A DNA stretch of 64,000 nucleotides from Streptomyces aurantiacus (GTDB taxonomy: Bacteria > Actinomycetota > Actinomycetes > Streptomycetales > Streptomycetaceae): NCBI RefSeq assembly GCF_027107535.1, contig NZ_CP114283.1, positions 3,968,001-4,032,000 on the forward strand, given 5' to 3'. The notes under the pieces are model-generated. The model saw nothing but the letters and a program-made list of their open reading frames with translations. It was not told the DNA's origin and ran no database searches. Both the position numbers and the translations under genes were made by a program. Position 1 is the first letter of the stretch. Every line of letters starts with the position of its first letter. This document shows positions 40,799 to 48,921 of the stretch, one piece after another.

Positions 40799-42976
40799 AT
40801 GCCCACGTCCGTCATGCCCGAATCCGGTTCTCCGGCGCCAGGAGGGCGCCAGGACCCGCCCGCCGCACGCTCCCGTACGACACCAAGGACGATGCTGCTG
40901 TGGACCGCGGTGGCCCTGGTCGGCGCGATCGGCTGGGGCGTCCTCGCGCTGGCCCGGGGCGAGGAGATCTCCGCGGTCTGGCTGGTGGTCGCCGCGCTCG
41001 GCTCGTACGCCATCGCCTACCGCTTCTACTCCCGCTTCCTCGTGCGGCGCGTCCTGAAGCCCGACGACCGGCGGGCCACCCCCGCCGAACGCCTGGAGGA
41101 CGGCGTCGACTTCCAGCCGACCGACCGCCGGGTACTGCTCGGCCACCACTTCGCGGCGATCGCCGGCGCCGGACCGCTGGTGGGGCCGGTGCTCGCCGCC
41201 CAGATGGGATACCTGCCGGGCACCCTGTGGATCGTCGCCGGCGTGATCTTCGCCGGGGCCGTGCAGGACATGATCGTGCTGTTCCTGTCCATGCGACGGG
41301 ACGGGAAGTCGCTCGGGCAGATGGCCCGCGAGGAGATCGGCAGGGCGGGCGGGGCCGCGGCCCTGATCGCCGTCTTCGCGATCATGATCATCCTGCTCGG
41401 GGTGCTGGCCCTGGTCGTGGTCAACGCGCTCGCCCACTCGCCGTGGGGCACCTTCTCCGTCGCCATGACGGTTCCGATCGCCCTGTTCATGGGCTTCTGG
41501 CTGCACCGCATCCGGCCGGGCCGGGTCGTCGAGACCAGCCTCATCGGTGTGGCGCTGCTGCTGCTCGCCATCGTCGGCGGCAGCTGGGTCCAGGAGTCGT
41601 CGCTGGCCGACACCTTCACGCTCAGCCCGACGACGCTCGTGTTCTGCCTGATCGGATACGGCTTCGTCGCCTCGGTGCTGCCCGTGTGGATGCTGCTCGC
41701 GCCCCGCGACTACCTGTCCACCTTCATGAAGATCGGCACCATCGCACTGCTCGCGGTCGGGGTCGTGGTGGCCGCACCCGTGCTGCGCGCCGACGCGGTC
41801 AGCGACTTCGCCTCCTCCGGCGCCGGCCCGGTCTTCGCCGGGTCGCTGTTCCCGTTCCTGTTCATCACGATCGCCTGCGGGGCGCTCTCCGGATTCCACG
41901 CCCTGGTCGCCTCGGGCACCACCCCGAAGCTGATCGAGAAGGAGTCCCAGGTCCGCATGATCGGCTACGGCGCCATGCTCATGGAGTCGTTCGTCGCGAT
42001 CATGGCGCTCATCGCCGCGGCCACCCTCGAACCCGGCCTGTACTACGCGATGAACGCGCCCGCCGGACTCCTCGGCACGACCGCCGAGTCCGCCTCGCAG
42101 GCGGTGGCGGGCCTCGGCTTCACCATCACCCCGGACCAGCTGACCCAGGCGGCCGAGGCGGTGGAGGAACAGACCCTGATCGCCCGCTCGGGCGGGGCAC
42201 CGACCCTCGCCGTAGGTATGTCGGAGATCTTCTCCGGGGTCTTCGGCGGCACCGCCATGAAGGCCTTCTGGTACCACTTCGCGATCATGTTCGAGGCCCT
42301 GTTCATTCTGACCACGGTCGACGCGGGCACCCGCGTCGGACGGTTCATGCTCCAGGACATGCTCGGCAACGTCTGGAAGCCGATCGGCCGGGTCAACTGG
42401 AAGCCCGGGATCTGGCTGTGCAGCGCACTCGTCGTCGCGGCCTGGGGCTACTTCCTGCACAGCGGTGCCACCGACCCGCTCGGCGGGATCAACCAGCTCT
42501 TCCCCCTCTTCGGCATCGCCAACCAGCTGCTCGCCGCCATCGCCCTCACCGTCTGCACCACGGTCCTCGTCAAGTCGGGGCGGCTGCGCTGGGCGTGGGT
42601 CACCGGGATCCCGCTGGCCTGGGTGGTCGCGATCACCTTCACGGCGGGCTGGCAGAAGATCTTCTCCGACGACCCCCGGGTCGGCTTCTTCGCCCAGCGC
42701 GCGCGATACGCCGACGGCATCGACGCGGGTCAGGTCCTGCCGCCCGCCAAGACCCTCGACGACATGCACACCGTGGTCACCAACTCCACGGTCGACGGCG
42801 TCCTGATCGCCCTGTTCCTGCTCCTGGTCGCCGTGGTGATCGTCAACGCGGCCGTCGTGTGCGTGCGCGCGGTGCGGTCCCCGGTTCCACTGCCGACCAC
42901 CGAGGCGCCGTATGTGGAGTCCCGTATCGGCGTGCCGAAGGAGTCGGCCGAGCCGATGGCGGAGGCCCGCACATGA
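40799..42976 (+). CDS. cstA: CstA-family pyruvate/peptide transporter
   Basis: A 725-residue membrane protein of the carbon-starvation CstA family, known from enteric bacteria as pyruvate or peptide importers induced on carbon limitation. After a polar N-terminus and the first helices comes LLGHHFAAIAGAGPLVGPVLAAQMGYLPGTLWI, the family core, then GAVQDMIVLFLSMRRDGKSLGQMAREEIGR and FSGVFGGTAMKAFWYHFAIMFEALFILTTVDAGTR. About 16-18 helices are predicted. GAGGTGAGGAG precedes the ATG. The partner YbdD gene follows with a 4-nt overlap, the usual arrangement. The direct repeats upstream may regulate it. Confidence 0.94.
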   Translation: MPTSVMPESGSPAPGGRQDPPAARSRTTPRTMLLWTAVALVGAIGWGVLALARGEEISAVWLVVAALGSYAIAYRFYSRFLVRRVLKPDDRRATPAERLEDGVDFQPTDRRVLLGHHFAAIAGAGPLVGPVLAAQMGYLPGTLWIVAGVIFAGAVQDMIVLFLSMRRDGKSLGQMAREEIGRAGGAAALIAVFAIMIILLGVLALVVVNALAHSPWGTFSVAMTVPIALFMGFWLHRIRPGRVVETSLIGVALLLLAIVGGSWVQESSLADTFTLSPTTLVFCLIGYGFVASVLPVWMLLAPRDYLSTFMKIGTIALLAVGVVVAAPVLRADAVSDFASSGAGPVFAGSLFPFLFITIACGALSGFHALVASGTTPKLIEKESQVRMIGYGAMLMESFVAIMALIAAATLEPGLYYAMNAPAGLLGTTAESASQAVAGLGFTITPDQLTQAAEAVEEQTLIARSGGAPTLAVGMSEIFSGVFGGTAMKAFWYHFAIMFEALFILTTVDAGTRVGRFMLQDMLGNVWKPIGRVNWKPGIWLCSALVVAAWGYFLHSGATDPLGGINQLFPLFGIANQLLAAIALTVCTTVLVKSGRLRWAWVTGIPLAWVVAITFTAGWQKIFSDDPRVGFFAQRARYADGIDAGQVLPPAKTLDDMHTVVTNSTVDGVLIALFLLLVAVVIVNAAVVCVRAVRSPVPLPTTEAPYVESRIGVPKESAEPMAEART

Positions 42977-43161
42977 GCCCGCGGCGGTGGGCGCGTGCCG
43001 TGCACTGGTATCTGCGCGAACTGACGGGAGAGGCGCAGTACGACCGCTACCGCGAGCGCCATCTGCACGACCACCCCTTGGCGCCGGTGCCGTCGCGACG
43101 CGCGTACGAGGCGCTGCGCACCCGGCACCGTGAGGAACATCCCCAGAGCCGCTGCTGCTGA
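42973..43161 (+). CDS. YbdD/YjiX-family (DUF466) protein
   Basis: A 62-residue basic protein with the family pattern RAVHWYLRELTGEAQYDRYRERHLHDHPLAPVPSRRAYEALRTRHRE. Such proteins are encoded directly after cstA-type genes and are needed with the transporter for pyruvate uptake in E. coli; their mechanism is not settled. The start overlaps the cstA stop (ATGA), giving translational coupling. The C-terminal SRCC is odd but conserved-looking. Confidence 0.9.
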   Translation: MSPRRWARAVHWYLRELTGEAQYDRYRERHLHDHPLAPVPSRRAYEALRTRHREEHPQSRCC

Positions 43162-43239
43162 CGAGGCGTCGCGGGGGGGGAGTTCCCGAGACGGGGCCTG
43201 CGGAGCGCGGGCGTCAGCGGCCCGGGGCCGTGCACCACG

Positions 43240-43273
43240 CGGCCCGGGTCGTCCGGTGCCGAGGACCGGGCCG
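43240..43273. terminator. Weak hairpin between YbdD and the binding-protein gene
   Basis: CGGCCCGG at 43240-43247 pairs with CCGGGCCG at 43266-43273 across an 18-nt loop. Its position between converging transcripts suits a terminator, but the loop is long. Confidence 0.35.
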
Positions 43274-43296
43274 TCCGCCGTCGCGGGCGGCGCCGG

Positions 43297-44604
43297 TCAT
43301 CCGCCGGGGCTGTCGCAGATGTCCTCGGGCGGCCGGAACGAGCGGGAGTCGCCCGACTTCTCGTCGGTCTGGGCCCGCACGATGTCCAACTGCTGGAGCA
43401 GCGAGTCGAGATGCTCTTTCGAGGGATCGCGGAAGAACTCGAGCACCGCCCGGTGGAAGGCGTCCCGAAGCTCGGGCGGCATCACGTCCGAGGCGTCGAA
43501 ACACAGGATGTGGGCACGTGAGTTGAGCAGGTCGTCGATCTCCTGCTCGATGGGGTTCACGGGCTCCGCGGGCGACAGCCCCGTCGTGTTCGGGAACAGC
43601 GGACGCCCCGCCGGGTCCGCCTCGGCCCGCCAGAGCTCCCGCCCGGCCGTGCTCGACAGCCGCTCCACCAGCTCCTGGGCCGCCGGGTCGTCGCTGAAGA
43701 CGGCGGCCATGTCACCGGAGACCTCGAACGCGTCGCGGTACTCGGCCCGCCCGCCCAGGAACCGCGCCGACGGCTCCACACGGATGTCGTCGCCCGCGTA
43801 CACGTACCGGATGAAGGCGCTCTGGTGCTCGTGCGTGCACTCGAAGCCGGGGGAGTCCAGCAGACCGCGGGGCCCGGCCGGTCCGGACGTGCCCTCGTAC
43901 GACGTGGTCAGGGACCGCTCGACGGACGCCCCGCGGTCGGCGAGCAGTCCCGCCCACGTCGTCCAGGCCCGTACGACGTCCGGGTCGCGCCAGCTGAGCT
44001 TGCTCGTGGCCCAGTCCGCGTAGCGGTCGGGACCCACCTGGTGGAGCAGGATGTCCTCGATCCAGTCCGTGCCGGGCCAGCCCGAGGTGGCCTGCGAGGC
44101 GAGTCCCACGCACCACGTGGGATCGTCGCTCGGCGTGCCCTCCTTGCTCCACACCAGGCTCTTCAGGTCGACCTTCAGCGGCACCCAGTAGGTGCGGCGT
44201 TTGCCGTCCACCAGCATGCTCGGCGCCCACGGCTGATACGCGCGTTCGCCGGTCACCTGGGCGAGCGGTCTCAGCTTGTCGCGGCGGGCGTACTCGGTGA
44301 GTTCGCCGATGCTGTTGAGGACCGCCACATCCGGCGGTGCGTCGGCCTCCAGCTGTGAGACGAGGGTCTCGCGCAGCGAGCGGGTGCCCTCGTAGGTGTA
44401 CGTCCTGCCGGTCCCGTCGTCCAGCCGCTGGAGCGCGTCTTCGAAAGCCTCGCCCTCCTTGCCGGTCCACGGGCCGAGGACGACGAGGGGTTTGGGGCTG
44501 TCCGATGTGCAGCCGGGGACCAGGGCGAGCAGGCAGGAGGCGAGCAGGACGCGCAGGAGACGCGTCATGAAACGGGTTGGGAGAGGGGACATGAGACGAG
44601 TCAT
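43297..44604 (-). CDS. Orphan sugar-type solute-binding lipoprotein of the kinase operon
   Basis: A 435-residue lipoprotein (modified Cys32 in LLASCLLALVPGC) with a family-1 binding domain. KPLVVLGPWTGKEGEAFEDALQRL opens it, and YWVPLKVDLKSLVWSKEG is typical of carbohydrate-type ABC binding proteins. No permease or ATPase gene is nearby. Instead it is the third gene of a chain after a PknG-like kinase and a membrane protein, and its ATG (44604) overlaps the upstream stop by 4 nt. By analogy with mycobacterial GlnH it would sense an external ligand and signal inward through the membrane protein; the family-1 fold suggests a sugar or polyol, which is inference. ATG 44568 is an alternative start. 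Confidence 0.85.
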   Translation of the reverse strand: MTRLMSPLPTRFMTRLLRVLLASCLLALVPGCTSDSPKPLVVLGPWTGKEGEAFEDALQRLDDGTGRTYTYEGTRSLRETLVSQLEADAPPDVAVLNSIGELTEYARRDKLRPLAQVTGERAYQPWAPSMLVDGKRRTYWVPLKVDLKSLVWSKEGTPSDDPTWCVGLASQATSGWPGTDWIEDILLHQVGPDRYADWATSKLSWRDPDVVRAWTTWAGLLADRGASVERSLTTSYEGTSGPAGPRGLLDSPGFECTHEHQSAFIRYVYAGDDIRVEPSARFLGGRAEYRDAFEVSGDMAAVFSDDPAAQELVERLSSTAGRELWRAEADPAGRPLFPNTTGLSPAEPVNPIEQEIDDLLNSRAHILCFDASDVMPPELRDAFHRAVLEFFRDPSKEHLDSLLQQLDIVRAQTDEKSGDSRSFRPPEDICDSPGG

Positions 44605-45827
44605 GAGACGGCTCCCGGGCGGGCGACCACGAGGTACTCGCGGCGGTACGCGTGCAGGGCGCCGCCGACCAGGCCTGCGCCGACCAGCCCCGCCGGGAGG
44701 ACGAAGGGGGCTGCCCCGTCCAGGAAGGCGAGCCGCCCCTCGGACAGCACCTCGTCGATCCGGGACTCCAGCACCTCGATGACCTCCGGGTCGGGGCCGT
44801 CGAAAGGGTGCTCCTCGGCGATCGTCTCGGTCTCCGGCGAGGTCCGTTCGGCGAGCAGTCCGGCCAGCGGGACGGTCTCTGCCTGGGCGTGCTGGGCGAG
44901 CAGCGCGTCGATCGTCAGGAGCGGCACGGCGAGCAGCGGCAGAGCGGCGGCAGCCAGCGGAATGCTGAGCCGGATCCGGAAGCGGCGGCGCAGGAAGGAC
45001 ACCGTGCGCCACAGACCCACGGCGAGCAGCACGAAGGCGATCCCGGCGACCGCCGCGGCGGCGAGCACGCCTTCGCCCCAGGCCGCCCGGTCCGCGAGCC
45101 GCTCGCGCAACTGCCGCTCCAGTGCCGCGACGCGGTCGACGATCGAGGTCGCGCCCGACCCGGTCGTCGGCGGACACGGCGGATAGCGGTCCTGCCGGTC
45201 CGCGGCGGCGACCGGCTCCGAACAGAGCATGCTGCGCGCGTAGGTGAGCTCGGCGTCCCGCAGCACGGCGTCGTTCGCGTGTCCCTGGGCCCGGCCGATC
45301 CACCCGGTGTAGTCCACGACCAGCGCGGACACCACGCGCAGTTCCTGTTCCTCGGCCACGGTCAGTGCTCCGCTGCGCGTGACCTGGTTCAGGCTCTGTG
45401 TCGCCCGCGCCACCCGTGTGCGGTACCGCTCGCTGAGCCCGCCGAGCTCGCTCGCCCCTGCCGTGTCGAGGTTCTTCTGGGCCTCTCCCTGCGCGATGAA
45501 CAGCGATGCCTTGACGTGCGCGAGGCCGACCAGCGCGGGTGTCAGACGATCGCGCAGGTACTCCGAGTCGTCCCGCACATCCGCGTACGCCCAGCCGAGC
45601 GAACCGAACGCCACCACGGCGAGCAGCGGCAGCGCGACGAGCCGGTCCCGCAGGTACGCGCGGTTGCGACGGCCCGTCGTCGAAGGCCAGGCGTAGCGCC
45701 AGAGCCGGCGGGCGAGTTCGGCCACGACGACCACCGCGCCCCGCGCCACGCGGCGCGGACGTGTGAGCGGCGGGGCTTCGGCATCCGAGCCCCGGGCCGC
45801 GCGCCCGCGCCACGCCGTTCCGGTCAC
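44601..45827 (-). CDS. Four-helix transmembrane sensor (GlnX-like)
   Basis: A 408-residue membrane protein. Predicted helices are LVALPLLAVVAFGSLGWAYADV (~53-72), GVLAAAAVAGIAFVLLAVGLW (~235-255), a hydrophobic IPLAAAALPLLAVPLLTIDALL (~275-295) and APFVLPAGLVGAGLVGGALHAY near the C-terminus. The two outer regions are helical (for example YLRDRLTPALVGLAHVKASLFIAQGEAQKNLDTAG), like the sensing domains of chemoreceptors. This topology matches GlnX of the mycobacterial pknG operon. The GTG at 45827 overlaps the kinase stop by 4 nt and its own stop overlaps the binding-protein start, so all three are tightly coupled. Similarity to GlnX is judged from topology and context, not alignment. Confidence 0.82.
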   Translation of the reverse strand: MTGTAWRGRAARGSDAEAPPLTRPRRVARGAVVVVAELARRLWRYAWPSTTGRRNRAYLRDRLVALPLLAVVAFGSLGWAYADVRDDSEYLRDRLTPALVGLAHVKASLFIAQGEAQKNLDTAGASELGGLSERYRTRVARATQSLNQVTRSGALTVAEEQELRVVSALVVDYTGWIGRAQGHANDAVLRDAELTYARSMLCSEPVAAADRQDRYPPCPPTTGSGATSIVDRVAALERQLRERLADRAAWGEGVLAAAAVAGIAFVLLAVGLWRTVSFLRRRFRIRLSIPLAAAALPLLAVPLLTIDALLAQHAQAETVPLAGLLAERTSPETETIAEEHPFDGPDPEVIEVLESRIDEVLSEGRLAFLDGAAPFVLPAGLVGAGLVGGALHAYRREYLVVARPGAVS

Positions 45828-48130
45828 TCGCTGACCGTCCCGGAGCTGTTCCCCTGCGTCGGCGTATGGGCGATCGTCCGCAGCCAGGTGGTGACTCTCC
45901 TTCCGAGCCACGGGCTGTCCCGGTGGTGGCGGAAGGACGGGGGGCGGACCTCGTAGGCCCTGTCGAGCAGGGTTTCGGCGACGGCTCTGTCCTCGGCGGT
46001 GGCGGAACGGGCGGCCTGGTGCGCGAGGGTGAGGTAGAGGCGTGAGAGTTCTCTGCGCAGTCCCGGTTCGTCGGGCGGGAGGCCGAGACGGGCGTCGGCG
46101 GTCGCGGCGAGCGCCGTCAGGCCCGCGGCGCCCACGGCCCCTCGGGCGAGCGCGCCCCGTACCGCTTCCCACACCTCCGCGGTCATCCGGACCCGGGCCT
46201 GTTCGTCCGTCAGCCCGTGGGCGTGGAACAGCCGCGCCAGCCGCGCCAGCACCTCGCGGAGCCGCTCGGCCACCTCGTCCGTACGCTCCGCGGTACGCAC
46301 GTGCTCGACGCCGACGCGTACGGCGGCCGTCCGCGCGGCGGTCCGGTGTCGTGAGTGCTGCGGTACCGCGTCCAGGGCTCGTACGGCGTCGTCCCACACC
46401 CGCTCCCCGCCCAGCGCGAGGCGCGCCCGCGCCGCGCCGAACGCCGCGCTGCCGAGGGACGGGTTGCGCAGCCGCACCGCCTCGTAGAACGTCAGCGCCT
46501 CCTGCCAGCGGCCGAGGCGCTCGGCGCAGTAGCCGAGTGCCAGCTTCGGGGCGTACTCGCCCGGGATCGCGGCGAACACCTGGTCGAAGTGCTGCCGTGC
46601 CGCGTCGGCCTGGTCCCGGCCGAGCGCGAGGAGCCCGCGGTGCCAGTCGAGCCGCCAGTCGTAGGGGGCGTGTTCGGCGCCGATCAGGGTCTCGGCGGAG
46701 CGCAGTTCACGCTCGGCGGCCTCGGTCCCGCCGCCTGCGCTGCGCAGCCGCAGCCGGCAGCGCAGCAGATGCACCTCCGGTGAGTCCCGCCAGTCCCCGG
46801 TGTGCTGCAGCAGCGCCTCGGGAGCGGCGTCGGCGAGCCTGCTCAGTTCGGCGTGATGGTGGTCGAACGGGTCGGGCCGCGGCACGGGCAGCCGTTGGGC
46901 GACCTCGGCGGGTGACGGGGGTGCGTACGGGGCCGGGGCGTCCGGGGCGGCCCACCGGGTGAGAGGCGGCGCGGAGCCGAGGGCCGCGTCGAGCGCGTAC
47001 GGCGACTGGAAGAAGAGCGGCGACGGTTCGAAGGTCTCTACTCCGGTGCGCAGCGACCGTAACTCCCTGAAAACTCCCCGCAGTTGCTCCTCCATCTCCC
47101 GTGCGGTGGCGAATCGCTCGGCCCGTGCGCACCGGGTGGCGCGGTGCAGTACCCGGGCGAGTGAGACCAGGCCGAGTCCGTGGGGAGCGGGGGCCGTCAT
47201 CGAGTGGGGCCCCGGAGCTCTGAGTGTTCCGGTCACGGTGGGGGCTTCGGGCCGGCTGATCATGTCCAGGCGGCCCAGTTCCGCCAGATCGTCGGGCGAG
47301 TGTCCCAGCCCGCTCAGCCGCCGCAGTGTCTCGCCGAGGCTGAACAGGTCGTCCTGGCCGGTGGATTCGCCGTTCGGCCCGACGGTCGGGGCGCGGAACG
47401 CCTCCGTGGTGTGGCCGGGCAGGCCGGCGGAGCGGACGCTCCCCACGTCGATGATCTTCGTGGTGGTGCCGTCGTGCATGACGTTGTCGGGTTTGAGGTC
47501 GCCGTAGACCTTGCGGGGACGGTCGGCGTGCAGATGCCCGAGCGCGGCGAGGATCCGCACCCCGTAGGCGAGTACGAACTCGTGGAAGCGGCCGCCGCCG
47601 AACTCGGCCGGGTTCACCTGGACCCGTGCCCGTACCTCCTCCAGGGTGAGGCCGTCCACGTACTGCAGGACGAGGAAGTCGCCGACGTCGGGATGGTGCC
47701 CGTAGTTGAAGACGCGGATGATGTCGTCGTGGCTGAGGTCGACCAGCGCGCGCCGCTCCTGGGCCAGCGCCCCGGCCGAGACCGCCGCCTGCTGGGGGTG
47801 GAGGATCTTGATCGCGACCTCGCGGTCGTCGACCTTGGTGTCGAGTGCGAGGTAGACCTCGCCCATACCGCCGTAGCCCAGGGGCCGGATCAACCGGTAC
47901 TGGCCCGCGAGCAGCTGTCCTGAGGGCAGAGGCAGCCGGTCGGGGTCACGGCCGCGGGACGCGGTCGGCTCCAGCAGGGTGATCGACGGCAGCAGCACCG
48001 GGTCTGGGCTCTCCTCGGGCAGCTCCACGTGGGCGGCCCGCAGGATCGGCGACGCGACGACGAGTGGACCGAACGACCCACTGGACTCCGGCAGTTCACC
48101 GGTCGACCCTCTGCCCGCTGCCCCCTCCAT
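45824..48130 (-). CDS. PknG-like soluble Ser/Thr protein kinase with TPR domain
   Basis: A 768-residue cytosolic kinase. Residues ~75-330 are the kinase domain: glycine loop PLGYGGMGEVYLA, Lys108 in VAIKIL, catalytic loop KVYGDLKPDNVM (Asp211) and IIDVGSV (Asp228) instead of DFG. The missing Arg before Asp211 makes it a non-RD kinase, as PknG is. Residues ~460-760 are helical repeats of TPR type. The N-terminal ~70 residues contain no CxxC pairs, so the rubredoxin-like redox module of mycobacterial PknG is absent. PknG controls glutamate metabolism through GarA/OdhI; the target here is unknown. It is the first gene of a three-gene coupled operon with a membrane sensor and a binding protein. 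Confidence 0.9.
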   Translation of the reverse strand: MEGAAGRGSTGELPESSGSFGPLVVASPILRAAHVELPEESPDPVLLPSITLLEPTASRGRDPDRLPLPSGQLLAGQYRLIRPLGYGGMGEVYLALDTKVDDREVAIKILHPQQAAVSAGALAQERRALVDLSHDDIIRVFNYGHHPDVGDFLVLQYVDGLTLEEVRARVQVNPAEFGGGRFHEFVLAYGVRILAALGHLHADRPRKVYGDLKPDNVMHDGTTTKIIDVGSVRSAGLPGHTTEAFRAPTVGPNGESTGQDDLFSLGETLRRLSGLGHSPDDLAELGRLDMISRPEAPTVTGTLRAPGPHSMTAPAPHGLGLVSLARVLHRATRCARAERFATAREMEEQLRGVFRELRSLRTGVETFEPSPLFFQSPYALDAALGSAPPLTRWAAPDAPAPYAPPSPAEVAQRLPVPRPDPFDHHHAELSRLADAAPEALLQHTGDWRDSPEVHLLRCRLRLRSAGGGTEAAERELRSAETLIGAEHAPYDWRLDWHRGLLALGRDQADAARQHFDQVFAAIPGEYAPKLALGYCAERLGRWQEALTFYEAVRLRNPSLGSAAFGAARARLALGGERVWDDAVRALDAVPQHSRHRTAARTAAVRVGVEHVRTAERTDEVAERLREVLARLARLFHAHGLTDEQARVRMTAEVWEAVRGALARGAVGAAGLTALAATADARLGLPPDEPGLRRELSRLYLTLAHQAARSATAEDRAVAETLLDRAYEVRPPSFRHHRDSPWLGRRVTTWLRTIAHTPTQGNSSGTVSE

Positions 48131-48407
48131 GCGACCCCAGAATAGACGCGGAGGCCGGGAATGACCCCGTGCCGAGGGGGAGATGCTGTGTCGGAGTTGC
48201 CCGCCGTGGCCGTGGACCGTGCCGGCTCGGGGTCCTTGGGGCGTGGTGTGCGGTGAGCCACCACGCCCCGGGCACGGGAGGCGGCGGTGTCTCACCGCAG
48301 GTCGAAGGGGCCGCAGCCGCGCCCCTGGGCCGGCGGCATGCCGGGGATCCACGGGGTGGCCGATCAGGGGAGCCGCCCCGTGGGGTCTGCGCGGTGGCCG
48401 ACCGGAG

Positions 48408-48770
48408 TCAGTCCTTGGCCTTCGCGTAGTCCTGTGCCATGCCTCCGGCGAAGTCGTACACCAGCGCGGGCTCGTCCCCCACGACCCAGGCGTCGTGGCC
48501 GGGCGGGCAGACGAATACGTCGCCGGGCCCCACTTCGCTCTCGGCGCCGTCGTCCATCCGGATCCGCATGCGGCCCTGGACGACGTAACCGTTGTGATGG
48601 ACCTGGCAGCTCTCGGTCCCCGCGATCGGAGCGACGGACTCCGACCAGCGCCAGCCCGGCTCGAACGTGGCCACGGCGAAGTCGAGCCCGGAGAGGTGGA
48701 CGGCTTCGAGGTGCCCGCGGGGGAAGTCCCGCCGTTCGTCCGGCTTCTCGACCGCCTTGATCTCGATCAT
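48408..48770 (-). CDS. Small cupin-domain protein
   Basis: A 120-residue single-domain cupin. The first motif reads CQVHHNGYVVQGRMRIRMDDG and the second GPGDVFVCPPGHDAWVV, with His residues for a metal site though the classical Glu of motif 1 is not obvious. Such proteins bind small ligands or serve as simple metal-dependent enzymes; no function can be named. AGGAGG precedes the ATG at 48770. The region upstream of the kinase gene (48131-48407) holds no gene. Confidence 0.82.
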   Translation of the reverse strand: MIEIKAVEKPDERRDFPRGHLEAVHLSGLDFAVATFEPGWRWSESVAPIAGTESCQVHHNGYVVQGRMRIRMDDGAESEVGPGDVFVCPPGHDAWVVGDEPALVYDFAGGMAQDYAKAKD

Positions 48771-48921
48771 TGACGATCGCCTCCTGTCTGGCCTTGTCCA
48801 GCAGCCTCGGGGCTTGGTCGTTGCTCGTGTGACATCCACGGCCGAGCAGGTGGCCGGAGCCCCCTCACCTCCATCGTCTGCCCGCAAGCCGGGCTCCGCC
48901 ATTCGGGGGTTCGCCGCCGGA

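Noticed and set aside
40775..42769. 664-residue minus-strand open frame opposite cstA
   Set aside because: A hydrophilic, Asp/Gly/Glu/Arg-rich mirror of the CstA membrane helices; no real protein features.
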